Part shown: positions 1-7,251 of the stretch, in pieces | How positions within the stretch are numbered: position 1 is the stretch's first letter | Layout: each line of letters begins with the position of its first letter | Assembly (NCBI GenBank): GCA_030632865.1 | Contig: DAOVTY010000049.1 | Coordinates: forward strand, 1 to 14,751 | DNA from: Bacteroidota bacterium | GTDB lineage: Bacteria; Bacteroidota; Bacteroidia; Bacteroidales; Prolixibacteraceae | Reading direction: 5' to 3' | Length of the DNA stretch: 14,751 bases | Made by a program: the position numbers and the translations under genes | The notes under the pieces: model-generated | The model's input: the letters and a program-made list of their open reading frames with translations, nothing else | What the model was told of the DNA's origin: nothing | Databases searched by the model: none

Positions 1-1
1 C

Positions 2-754
2 AAAGCAAAAAATGTTGGCGATTTTTGGAAACGCTGGCACATGTCACTTTCGTCGTGGCTGAAAGATTATCTTTATATTCAAATTGGAGGAAACCGTGGT
101 GGTTCGGTGTTTAGTTATTTAAGTTTAAGTGTTATTTTAAGTATAATAGTTTTACTGTCGGGTAAATTAATTTTAGTTCCTGTTTTTGCTGGCATAATAG
201 TTTTATTTGCCATTGCAGTTCGTATTTCGCCCGGAATAAAACGTGGTATAGATACCAACATAAATTTAATGCTGACCATGCTTCTGGGAGGTTTGTGGCA
301 CGGCGCATCGTGGCAATTTATTATATGGGGAGGTTTAAATGGTATTGGGTTAATAGTTTATAAGTTTTGGCGAAAAATAAGTCCGTGGGAAACTAAAAAT
401 AGTTGGGTAACTAATGTTTGGAAAATTGCCATTACTTTTAGTTTTATCACCTTTACACGTATTTTTTTCCGTTCGGAATCTATGGAAGTTGTTAATGGAA
501 TGATGCACCAAATTGGAACAGATTTTAATTTTACACTTATTCCAGAAATTGTTGTGGCGTACAAATGGGTATTTATGGTAATGCTTTTTGGGTTCACTAT
601 TCATTGGCTTAGCGAAAGTTGGAAAGAGAAAATTAAAAATTGGTTTATCGGAACGCCATTTTGGATAAAAGCTGTGATTGCGGCTGTTGTTGTAATCTTT
701 GTTTATCAATCAATCTCTTCCGAAATGCAGCCTTTTATCTATTTCCAGTTTTAG
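2..754 (+). CDS. MBOAT-family membrane O-acyltransferase (AlgI-type), C-terminal part, 5' end outside window
   Basis: The reading frame is open from base 2, so the ATG at 41 is internal and the true start lies left of the window. The first visible residues include FWKRWHMSLSSWLKDYLY followed by IGGNRGG, the hallmark of the AlgI/DltB branch of MBOAT enzymes. The motif GGLWHGASW (His encoded at 299-301) carries the invariant MBOAT histidine, the putative catalytic residue. Several hydrophobic stretches (about 127-240, 310-360, 420-460, 560-600 and 668-715) fit a polytopic inner-membrane protein, and the chain ends with an aromatic YFQF tail. Family members move acyl groups, usually acetyl or D-alanyl, onto extracytoplasmic polymers. 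The substrate cannot be told from this fragment, and no AlgJ/AlgX-like or DltD-like partner follows on the right. The family call is secure; the role is open. Confidence 0.93.
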   Translation, partial: KAKNVGDFWKRWHMSLSSWLKDYLYIQIGGNRGGSVFSYLSLSVILSIIVLLSGKLILVPVFAGIIVLFAIAVRISPGIKRGIDTNINLMLTMLLGGLWHGASWQFIIWGGLNGIGLIVYKFWRKISPWETKNSWVTNVWKIAITFSFITFTRIFFRSESMEVVNGMMHQIGTDFNFTLIPEIVVAYKWVFMVMLFGFTIHWLSESWKEKIKNWFIGTPFWIKAVIAAVVVIFVYQSISSEMQPFIYFQF

Positions 755-885
755 ATTTGTACATTAATTAGTGATTTTATCTATTTTTAATAAATTCGAT
801 TGTGGGCTGAATATCAGTGCTTTTGGCAAATTATTTATCTGAAGCCTTTTTTGAGAGCAGAACACTAAAAATTATCCATTTTTTA

Positions 886-893
886 TATTTTTG
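886..893 (+). promoter_or_regulatory. Bacteroidota -7 promoter box for the PqqD/HprK-like gene
   Basis: TATTTTTG matches the Bacteroidota primary-sigma consensus TAnnTTTG and lies 21 bases before the ATG at 915. Transcription would start near 900, giving a short 5' UTR. I see no convincing -33 TTTG at the expected spacing, so this is only a half-supported promoter. Confidence 0.45.
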
Positions 894-914
894 CGACTAG
901 TGTATTTGTAAGTT

Positions 915-2054
915 ATGAATGAACATAAAACAGTAATCAAAAAATTTGGAAATACAAATGCTATTTGGTTTCAACAATCAAAATCGTTTCTACTTCTAGA
1001 AGAACCGGCATTTAATGTTTTTCAGCTTTTTTCTGATGGAGTTGAAACTGAAAAAATAACCGAAGTTTGTGAACAAAAATACGGTCATTTAGAGGGGAAT
1101 ATTTCTCAATTTGTAGATGAGATAATTGAGCATATTCAATATTATGGTAATCCTGATAACTTAGATGATATTTCCAGTAAATCGTTATTATCAGATAATA
1201 TTCAAGCAGACTCTTTTTTGCCTTTAGTAAATTATAAAATTGGGAAAAAACAAATTGCAGTTTATTATGGCAGCGAATATCTTAAATTTGCTATTCATCC
1301 TTTAATAGCACATTTAGTAACTAATATACAGGCTAATTCAGCACATATTGTAGAGTGTTTCGAGAAGGATGATTTGCTTGTGGCAAAATATAATGGAAAA
1401 ATTGTGGAAGCTTTTAGTACTGATAAAGTTGAGTATTTTACAGGCGGAGTGAGACAATTAATGTACAGTATTTTGTATAATAGAGGTTATAACGATTGGA
1501 TGAGTATGTTGCATGCATCAGGAATTATCTCAAATAATCGGGCTATTTTATTCTCGGCAGCAGCCGGAAGTGGGAAAAGCACAATTTCTGCCATTCTAAA
1601 AGCCAAAGGGTTCGGTTACTTGTCAGATGATTTTATTGCCACCGACGATGCAGGAAATGCTTTTGCCTTTCCTGCTGCTATTTCAATAAAAGAAGGTTCG
1701 ATAAAGGTATTGTCAGAGTATTATCCTGAACTGTTAACTAATGAAACTAAAACAACATTTATAGGTAAATCGGTTAAATATATTACGGTTTTTAATATTT
1801 TCGACGAGTCGGAAAAAGGTACGCCGGTTGAAGCTTTTGTTTTTGTTAAATTCAGCAAAACTGATAAATATGTTTTTGAGGAGGTTGATAAAAAAGAGGC
1901 ATTACAATTACTGCTTAAAGAGACTTGGGTAAATCCGAAACCCGAAATTGTAACCAGTTTTTTTAACTGGGTTGAACGCACGCCATTCTATAAACTTAAC
2001 TATTCTGAAACCAGTCAGGCACTGGATGCAGTTAATGAGATATTTGACAAATAA
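915..2054 (+). CDS. PqqD-like domain plus HPr-kinase-like P-loop protein, orphan
   Basis: A 379-residue cytosolic protein. Residues about 8-80 resemble a PqqD/RiPP-recognition-element domain (a short beta section, then a helical half with EEPAFNVFQLFSDG and a following EKITEVCEQKYG helix). Residues about 195-330 resemble the HprK C-terminal / PEPCK-like nucleotide-binding fold: HASG at 200-203, Walker A AAAGSGKST at 215-223, and a Walker B-like SDDF at 237-240. The HPr-kinase signature EIRGLG-type segment is not visible, so it is probably not a true HPr kinase. Similar PqqD/HprK-like pairs occur in lasso-peptide and other peptide-modification clusters, where the kinase-like enzyme phosphorylates a peptide. 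Here no precursor peptide, protease or cyclase gene is next to it: MBOAT lies upstream and a CYTH gene converges downstream with a one-base gap. Domain calls are from motif reading; the substrate is unknown. Confidence 0.72.
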   Translation: MNEHKTVIKKFGNTNAIWFQQSKSFLLLEEPAFNVFQLFSDGVETEKITEVCEQKYGHLEGNISQFVDEIIEHIQYYGNPDNLDDISSKSLLSDNIQADSFLPLVNYKIGKKQIAVYYGSEYLKFAIHPLIAHLVTNIQANSAHIVECFEKDDLLVAKYNGKIVEAFSTDKVEYFTGGVRQLMYSILYNRGYNDWMSMLHASGIISNNRAILFSAAAGSGKSTISAILKAKGFGYLSDDFIATDDAGNAFAFPAAISIKEGSIKVLSEYYPELLTNETKTTFIGKSVKYITVFNIFDESEKGTPVEAFVFVKFSKTDKYVFEEVDKKEALQLLLKETWVNPKPEIVTSFFNWVERTPFYKLNYSETSQALDAVNEIFDK

Positions 2055-2055
2055 T

Positions 2056-2517
2056 TTATTCCCATTTAGAAAAAGGATTTTGCGATAACCATGAGTTAAA
2101 ATAACGATAGTCTTCACTTACCTCTTTTTCAATCCACGGAGGTAAGTTAATATATTGAGTTTCGTTTTTTAATTCAACTTCGGCAAGAATCAATCCCTTG
2201 TTTTTACCTTCAAAAATATCTATTTCCCAAACAACATCATCTCTTTTTTCAAAATAACGAGTTTTCTCAATCGGATAATCTAAACACATTTTCATTAATT
2301 CTTCAGCCTCTTTTATTGGGATTTTATATTCAAATTCTGTACGTTTTATTCCAACCGATTTACCTTTAATAGTAAGATAAGCTTCTTCATCCGTAATCCG
2401 AATTCTCACTGTTCGCTCTGGTACAACCGACAAATATCCCTGTTTCATTTTTTTGCCAATATCTTTGGGATTCCATTTACTGTGGTCAACTAAAAACTTT
2501 CTTTCAATTTCGTACAT
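2056..2517 (-). CDS. CYTH-domain / triphosphate tunnel metalloenzyme
   Basis: From the chosen start the protein has 153 residues and begins MYEIERKFLV, containing the ExExK signature of CYTH enzymes. Further family landmarks follow in order: RTVRIRI, YLTIKGK, RTEFEY, a TRYF segment, VWEIDIFEG and LILAEVEL, which supply the basic and acidic residues lining the triphosphate tunnel. Single-domain bacterial members of this size are usually inorganic triphosphatases or nucleotide/organic triphosphate phosphohydrolases using a divalent cation. A longer start at 2541 would add eight residues, but that ATG lies inside a TAACTTTG promoter box (2539-2546) and the family begins at the ERKFL strand, so 2517 is preferred. 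The gene converges on the PqqD/HprK-like gene with one base between stop codons, so the two transcripts probably overlap at their 3' ends. The exact substrate is undetermined. Confidence 0.92.
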   Translation of the reverse strand: MYEIERKFLVDHSKWNPKDIGKKMKQGYLSVVPERTVRIRITDEEAYLTIKGKSVGIKRTEFEYKIPIKEAEELMKMCLDYPIEKTRYFEKRDDVVWEIDIFEGKNKGLILAEVELKNETQYINLPPWIEKEVSEDYRYFNSWLSQNPFSKWE

Positions 2518-2538
2518 AACGTGCCTGATTATTAAAGG

Positions 2539-2546
2539 CAAAGTTA
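2539..2546 (-). promoter_or_regulatory. Bacteroidota -7 promoter box for the CYTH gene
   Basis: Read on the minus strand this is TAACTTTG, a full match to TAnnTTTG. Transcription would begin near 2532, about 15 bases before the ATG at 2517. It overlaps the alternative upstream ATG at 2541 and so argues against that start. No clear -33 element is seen. Confidence 0.5.
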
Positions 2547-2627
2547 ATTTTTTTTGAAAAAAATACTGACTATTATAAACTTTATGCTGTAATTACTAAT
2601 TTTAGTTTTCATTAAAATTTATAAACT

Positions 2628-3182
2628 ATGATTTCAAGAGAGGCTGCAATTATATTATTGCAAGAGAATGTGAAAACGGAAAATATGTTGAAACATTCTT
2701 ATGCATCAGAAGCTGTTCTTCGGGCAATTGCTACACATTTAAATCAAAATGAAGATGAATGGGGAATTGCAGGATTACTGCACGATGTTGATGTGGAAAT
2801 TACAAATGCCGACCCAAAAACACATGGTCCGGCTGCATCCAAAATTCTTAATGGAAAAATTACCGATGATATGCTTGATGCAATTGTAATGCATAACGAA
2901 ATTGCAACCGGATTGGAGCGAACTACAGTTTTTCAGCATGCACTGGCGGCCGGAGAAACTATTACCGGGCTAATAACTGCAACAACACTTGTTTATCCCG
3001 ATAAAAAAATTGCAAGTATTAAAACAAAGTCAGTAACCAAACGAATGAAGCAAAAAGCTTTTGCAGCCTCTGTAAATCGAGAAAATATTTTAGAGTGCGA
3101 AAAAATTGGTATTCCAATAAATGAATTTGCAGAACTTTCTGTAAATGCGATGAAAGGAATAAGTGATGTTTTAGGTTTATAA
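2628..3182 (+). CDS. HD-superfamily predicted hydrolase (HDIG/COG2316-like)
   Basis: A 184-residue soluble protein with an HD metal-dependent phosphohydrolase core. His23 (in LKHSYASEAV), the His52-Asp53 doublet (GLLHDVD), His66 (PKTHGPAA) and His89 (MHNE) give the expected spacing of HD ligands. The conserved tail PDKKIASIKTKSVTKRMKQK is typical of the small COG2316-type family, for which no defined substrate is established as far as I know. Where I recall an Asp in the AAD-x-x-TGLI segment of relatives, this protein has Glu110 (AAGETITGLI), a possible change in the fourth metal ligand. The gene lies alone between divergent CYTH (111 bases away) and the ilv promoter, and is not obviously cotranscribed with either. 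The start ATG is the first in frame, and the protein begins at the first conserved helix. Confidence 0.85.
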   Translation: MISREAAIILLQENVKTENMLKHSYASEAVLRAIATHLNQNEDEWGIAGLLHDVDVEITNADPKTHGPAASKILNGKITDDMLDAIVMHNEIATGLERTTVFQHALAAGETITGLITATTLVYPDKKIASIKTKSVTKRMKQKAFAASVNRENILECEKIGIPINEFAELSVNAMKGISDVLGL

Positions 3183-3313
3183 AATTGAGTTTAGTAAAAT
3201 TGAGAATTATCTCTGCAACAGAGTTGGTGAAATTAATTTTTAACAATTCAAACAATTTCGTCCGTTCTAGTTTAAATTTTTTAGAATAATCATTTAATTA
3301 CTTTCAAATCGTT

Positions 3314-3342
3314 TTTGTTTTTCAAATTAATTTTTACATTTG
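3314..3342 (+). promoter_or_regulatory. Promoter of the ilv leader and ilvDBN
   Basis: TTTG at 3314-3317 and TACATTTG at 3335-3342, separated by 17 bases, match the Bacteroidota -33 (TTTG) and -7 (TAnnTTTG) elements. This is the best two-part promoter in the window. Transcription should start around 3348-3350, leaving only about a dozen bases before the leader-peptide ATG at 3362. The preceding stretch 3183-3313 shows nothing coding and no strong structure. Confidence 0.72.
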
Positions 3343-3361
3343 CCATCAACAAAAAATAATA

Positions 3362-3430
3362 ATGAAAATTTTATCTGTAAATATTCTGGTCCTTCTAGTT
3401 GTCATTCTTAGATTATCTGAGAAAGGTTAG
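3362..3430 (+). CDS. ilv operon leader peptide (branched-chain amino acid attenuator)
   Basis: A 22-codon ORF, ATG to TAG, starting just after the predicted transcription start. Thirteen of 22 residues are Ile, Leu or Val. Residues 8-16 read ILVLLVVIL, nine in a row (3383-3409), exactly the end products of the operon that follows. After the run come Arg, Leu, Ser, Glu, Lys, Gly and the stop. The codons used are ATT for Ile, a mix of CTG/CTT/CTA/TTA for Leu, and GTA/GTC/GTT for Val. The last codons and the stop (3418-3428) form the arm that pairs with the 5' arm of the downstream terminator. The peptide is presumably only a sensor: stalling at charged-tRNA-starved codons would favour antitermination. 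I found no leader of this kind before ilvC. Confidence 0.88.
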   Translation: MKILSVNILVLLVVILRLSEKG

Positions 3431-3470
3431 AGTATACTATAGATTAAACGATATTTATAAGCCTTTCTCG
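3391..3470 (+). promoter_or_regulatory. Mutually exclusive protector and antiterminator pairings of the ilv attenuator
   Basis: GAGAAAGG at 3419-3426 is perfectly complementary to CCTTTCTC at 3462-3469, extendable by a G-U at each end and one A-U (3418-3428 with 3460-3470). This antiterminator uses the same bases as the 5' arm of the terminator, so the two cannot coexist. Arm 2 can also pair with CCTTCT at 3391-3396, inside the Ile/Leu/Val codon run, with one bulged A, giving a protector (1:2) hairpin. This reproduces the 1:2 / 2:3 / 3:4 logic of ribosome-mediated attenuation. A ribosome stalled on the codon run covers arm 1 and frees arm 2 for antitermination; one at the stop codon covers arm 2 and lets the terminator form. 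Pairings were read by eye. Confidence 0.82.
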
Positions 3471-3492
3471 AAAAAATGAGAAGGGCTTTTTT
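3459..3492 (+). terminator. Attenuator terminator before ilvD
   Basis: An 11-bp stem pairs 3459-3469 with 3478-3488, with a single G-U pair (3464/3483) and an 8-base loop (3470-3477), followed by a T run to 3492. It ends 22 bases before the ilvD ATG, so termination here would silence the operon. Its 5' arm is the one captured by the antiterminator. Confidence 0.9.
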
Positions 3493-3514
3493 AATGAATA
3501 ATAAATATTGATAT

Positions 3515-5347
3515 ATGCAAAATAAATTACGCAGCGATCAAACAACACAAGGTAGAAGAATGGCAGGAGCCAGAAGTCTTTGGCGGGCAAACGGAATGAA
3601 AGAAGAACAATTCGGAAAGCCTGTAATTGCCATTGTAAATTCGTTTACACAATTTGTTCCTGGGCATGCTCATTTACATAATATTGGGCAATATTTAAAA
3701 GGCTTGGTAGAGAAACATGGTTTTTTTGCTGCCGAGTTTAATACAATTGCTATCGACGATGGAATTGCAATGGGACACGACGGTATGTTATATTCACTTC
3801 CATCGCGCGATGTAATTGCCGATAGTGTTGAATATATGTGTAATGGTCATAAGGTTGATGCGATGATCTGTATTTCGAATTGCGATAAGATTACACCGGG
3901 AATGATGATGGCTGCAATGCGATTAAATATTCCGGCAGTATTTGTTTCGGGTGGTCCGATGGAGGCAGGAGAAATAGATAATAAAGCATACGATTTGGTT
4001 GATGCAATGGTAATGGCAGCTGACAGCTCTGTTTCTGACGCTCAACTTGCAATTGTTGAAGAAAATGCTTGCCCAACTTGTGGATCTTGCTCAGGTATGT
4101 TTACTGCTAATTCTATGAATTGTTTGGCAGAAGCAATTGGCGTGGCCTTGCCGGGCAACGGAACAATTGTAGCAACTCATGCTAATAGAATAAAGCTTTT
4201 TGAAGAGGCGGTTGAGAAAATTGTTTCTGCTACAAAAGCTTACTATTTCGAAGGTGATGACTCTGTTTTACCTAGAAGTATTGCAACCCGCGATTCTTTT
4301 ATGAATGCAATGAAACTTGATATTGCAATGGGAGGCTCTACAAATACCGTTCTGCACTTACTGGCAATTGCACACGAGGCAGAAGTTGAGTTTACAATGG
4401 AAGACATAGATAAACTTTCGCGAATTACACCAAATCTTTGTAAAGTTGCGCCGAGTTCGCATTACCATGTTCAAGATGTAAATCGTGCCGGAGGAATTCT
4501 TGCCATTTTAGCTGAATTAGATCGTGCCGGATTAATGGAAACATCTGTTAAAAGAATTGATGGTAGAACACTAAAAGAGGCAATTTCTGAATTTGATATT
4601 ATGAAAGAATCTATTTCTGAAGATGCTAAAAAACGTTTCCTTTCATCTCCTGGTGACGGATCTCGAAATCTTGTTTTAGGTTCGCAGGAGTTTTACTATA
4701 AAGAGTTGGATAATGACCGCGAAAAAGGTTGTATTCGCGATTTTGAAAATGCATACAGCAAAGATGGAGGATTGGCTATTCTATACGGAAATATTGCAGA
4801 AAATGGTTGCATTGTAAAAACTGCAGGAGTTGATCCTTCTATTTTTAAATTTACAGGATCAGCTAAGGTTTTTAATTCTCAGGATGATGCCGTAAATGGG
4901 ATTTTAGGCGATGGAATTCAAAAAGGTGATGTTATTGTAATTCGTTACGAAGGACCAAAAGGTGGCCCGGGAATGCAAGAGATGCTTTACCCAACTTCGT
5001 ATTTAAAGTCTATGCAATTAGATAAAGATTGCGCATTAATTACCGATGGCAGATTTTCTGGAGGAACTTCAGGACTCTCGATTGGGCACGTTTCGCCAGA
5101 AGCTGCAGGTGGTGGTGCAATAGGTCTTATTCAGGATAACGATAAAATAGAAATTGATATTATAAATCGTTCAATAAATCTTCTGGTGTCTGATGAAGAA
5201 ATTGCAGCGCGAAGAAAAGCTGAAGAATTAAAGGGGAAAGACGCATTTATGCCTTTGGGTAGAGTACGTAATATTTCGAAAGCACTTAAAGCTTATGCAA
5301 GTTTGGTATCTTCGGCAGATAAAGGCGCAGTACGAGAGATAGACTAA
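3515..5347 (+). CDS. ilvD: Dihydroxy-acid dehydratase
   Basis: A 610-residue enzyme that dehydrates 2,3-dihydroxy-isovalerate and 2,3-dihydroxy-3-methylvalerate to the 2-oxo acids preceding Val and Ile. It matches the long E. coli-type IlvD end to end: GRRMAGARSLWRANGM near the start, CISNCDKITPGM with Cys123, CPTCGSCSGM with Cys186/189/192, YEGPKGGPGMQEM, DGRFSGGTSGLSIGH, and the ADKGAVR tail. The segment VNSFTQFVPGH has Gly50 where [2Fe-2S]-type relatives carry a third cluster cysteine, as in E. coli, so an oxygen-labile [4Fe-4S] cluster is the likelier cofactor (inference from family knowledge). It is the first structural gene of the ilvDBN run and lies directly behind the attenuator. The next gene starts 111 bases on, a fairly long spacer with no clear terminator or promoter. 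Confidence 0.98.
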   Translation: MQNKLRSDQTTQGRRMAGARSLWRANGMKEEQFGKPVIAIVNSFTQFVPGHAHLHNIGQYLKGLVEKHGFFAAEFNTIAIDDGIAMGHDGMLYSLPSRDVIADSVEYMCNGHKVDAMICISNCDKITPGMMMAAMRLNIPAVFVSGGPMEAGEIDNKAYDLVDAMVMAADSSVSDAQLAIVEENACPTCGSCSGMFTANSMNCLAEAIGVALPGNGTIVATHANRIKLFEEAVEKIVSATKAYYFEGDDSVLPRSIATRDSFMNAMKLDIAMGGSTNTVLHLLAIAHEAEVEFTMEDIDKLSRITPNLCKVAPSSHYHVQDVNRAGGILAILAELDRAGLMETSVKRIDGRTLKEAISEFDIMKESISEDAKKRFLSSPGDGSRNLVLGSQEFYYKELDNDREKGCIRDFENAYSKDGGLAILYGNIAENGCIVKTAGVDPSIFKFTGSAKVFNSQDDAVNGILGDGIQKGDVIVIRYEGPKGGPGMQEMLYPTSYLKSMQLDKDCALITDGRFSGGTSGLSIGHVSPEAAGGGAIGLIQDNDKIEIDIINRSINLLVSDEEIAARRKAEELKGKDAFMPLGRVRNISKALKAYASLVSSADKGAVREID

Positions 5348-5458
5348 AGAAAGTTGACAGTGGTAGTTTCCAGATAAGAATAAAAAATATTAAACAGATT
5401 ATAGCAGAAGCCCAAAGCTAAAAGCACTCGGGTCAAGCTTATAACTAAAACAAAAAAT

Positions 5459-7156
5459 ATGACAAACAAAAGAATTCCAGGATCAGAAGCAGTAATCCTT
5501 TCGTTGATAGAGGAAGGTGTTGATATTATATTTGGTTATCCGGGAGGAGCGATGATTCCTATTTACGATTCGTTGTATGATTATAGCGATAAAATCAAAC
5601 ATATATTAACAAGGCACGAGCAAGGATTGGTACATGCTGCCGATGGATATGCAAGAGTTACAGGAAAGCCGGGAGTATGCTTTGCAACTTCAGGGCCGGG
5701 TGCAACAAACCTGGTTACTGGTATTGCAAATGCTATGTTAGATTCTATTCCAATGGTATGTTTTACAGGTCAGGTTGGATCGTCATTGCTTGGTACCGAC
5801 GCATTTCAAGAGTCGGATTTAATTGGTATTACAATGCCAATTACAAAGTGGAGTTATCAGGTTACAAAACCAGAAGAAATTCCCGAGGCGGTTGCAAAAG
5901 CATTTTATATTGCTAAAACTGGTCGGCCTGGGCCAGTGCTATTAGACATTACAAAAGATGCACAAATTGCAATGTTGGATTGGAAGTATGAAAAGTGCAC
6001 AAAAATTCGTAGTTATGTTCCCGAGTTACCAGTTGATATTACGCATGTTAAAGAGGCAGTACAGATTATTGATGAGGCAAAAAAACCACTTTTGTTACTT
6101 GGACAAGGTGTAATTATAGGAAGTGCAGAGAATGAATTGAAAGAATTTATCGAAAAAACTGGTATTCCGGCAGCATGGACTCTACTCGGACTTTCAGCAT
6201 TGCCAACCGAGCACCCATTAAATGTAGGGATGTTAGGAATGCATGGAAATTATGGCCCTAACTTGCTTACAAACGAAGCTGATGTTATTATTGCGGTAGG
6301 TATGCGTTTTGATGACCGGGTAACAGGAAAAGTTAGTACGTATGCAAAAAAAGCTAAAATTATTCATCTTGAAATTGACCCTGCAGAGATTAATAAAATA
6401 GTTAAAGCGGATGTTGCAATTTTAGGAAACTCGAAAAAATCGTTGCAGTTACTTACCGAGAGGGTGAAAGAAAATTCGCACGATGCATGGATAAAAGAGT
6501 TCAAAAAGTGTGATGATATTGAATTTGAAAAAGTAATAGAAAAAGATATTCACCCTACAAAACCAGGTTTAACCATGGGCGAAATTGTTCGCATGGCATC
6601 TGAAAAAACTAATCACGAGGCAATTTTAGTTTCCGACGTAGGTCAGCACCAAATGATAAATGCTCGGTATTTTAAATTTAAACATTCACGAAGTCATGTT
6701 TCATCGGGAGGTTTGGGAACGATGGGGTTTGGATTGCCAGCAAGTATGGGAGCACAAATGGGACAACCAGATCGAACAGTATTTTCAGTAAGTGGTGATG
6801 GTGGTTTTCAAATGACAATTCAGGAATTAGGAACAATTGAGCAGAATAAATTGCCAATAAAAATTATTATCCTAAATAATAACTTTCTGGGAATGGTACG
6901 CCAGTGGCAACAGCTTTTTTTCGAGAAGAGATACTCATTTACAAAGTTGCATAATCCCGATTTTATTATGATTGCAAAAGGTTATGGAATTGAAGGTAAT
7001 AAAGTGAGTAAACGTGAAGACCTGGATGCAGCAATGCAAAAAATGATAGACCACGACGGTCCTTATGTTTTGGAAGTTACAATTGAAAAAGAGGATAACG
7101 TATTTCCAATGATTCCGGCAGGAGCATCGGTTTCTGATGTGATGCTTGAGGCGTAA
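5459..7156 (+). CDS. ilvB: Acetolactate synthase, large (catalytic) subunit
   Basis: A 565-residue ThDP enzyme that condenses pyruvate with pyruvate or 2-oxobutyrate, the first common step to Val/Leu and Ile. The N-terminal PYR domain has IFGYPGGAMIPIYDSL and the catalytic glutamate Glu54 in RHEQGLVHAADGYAR. SGPGATNLVTGIANA and GTDAFQE follow. A central FAD-type domain spans about residues 190-340. The C-terminal PP domain has the ThDP/Mg motif GDG at 446-448 ending in the NNN of IIILNNNFLGMVRQW, typical of biosynthetic AHAS. Length and motifs agree with bacterial IlvB/IlvI, and no residue appears missing. It follows ilvD on the same strand, and its regulatory subunit gene begins 95 bases downstream. 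It most likely shares the ilvD promoter and attenuator, as no separate TAnnTTTG box was found in the 111-base spacer. Confidence 0.98.
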   Translation: MTNKRIPGSEAVILSLIEEGVDIIFGYPGGAMIPIYDSLYDYSDKIKHILTRHEQGLVHAADGYARVTGKPGVCFATSGPGATNLVTGIANAMLDSIPMVCFTGQVGSSLLGTDAFQESDLIGITMPITKWSYQVTKPEEIPEAVAKAFYIAKTGRPGPVLLDITKDAQIAMLDWKYEKCTKIRSYVPELPVDITHVKEAVQIIDEAKKPLLLLGQGVIIGSAENELKEFIEKTGIPAAWTLLGLSALPTEHPLNVGMLGMHGNYGPNLLTNEADVIIAVGMRFDDRVTGKVSTYAKKAKIIHLEIDPAEINKIVKADVAILGNSKKSLQLLTERVKENSHDAWIKEFKKCDDIEFEKVIEKDIHPTKPGLTMGEIVRMASEKTNHEAILVSDVGQHQMINARYFKFKHSRSHVSSGGLGTMGFGLPASMGAQMGQPDRTVFSVSGDGGFQMTIQELGTIEQNKLPIKIIILNNNFLGMVRQWQQLFFEKRYSFTKLHNPDFIMIAKGYGIEGNKVSKREDLDAAMQKMIDHDGPYVLEVTIEKEDNVFPMIPAGASVSDVMLEA

Positions 7157-7251
7157 GGAATAAAGCTCAGAGTTCAAAAAAGAAATAAGGTAGTTGTTAT
7201 GTCCTTAAAAAAATGGAGATTGAAAATTTAAATAACTAAATATAATTAAAA

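Noticed and set aside
2518..2541. Longer start for the CYTH protein at 2541
   Set aside because: The ATG lies inside the TAACTTTG box, and the family begins at the EIERKFL strand, one residue after ATG 2517.
3891..4076. Antisense open frame inside ilvD
   Set aside because: It lacks family motifs and mirrors the conserved ilvD cysteine region; a by-product of ilvD codon use.
5348..5458. Possible internal attenuator or terminator between ilvD and ilvB
   Set aside because: Only 4-5 bp stems are found and there is no T run.
5677..5916. Open frame in another phase inside ilvB
   Set aside because: The residue composition is rich in Cys, Tyr and Trp, and it lies wholly within the strongly supported ilvB frame.
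7200..7232. 10-codon ORF between ilvB and ilvN as a second leader peptide
   Set aside because: It has only three Leu/Ile codons, scattered, and no terminator/antiterminator pair follows it.
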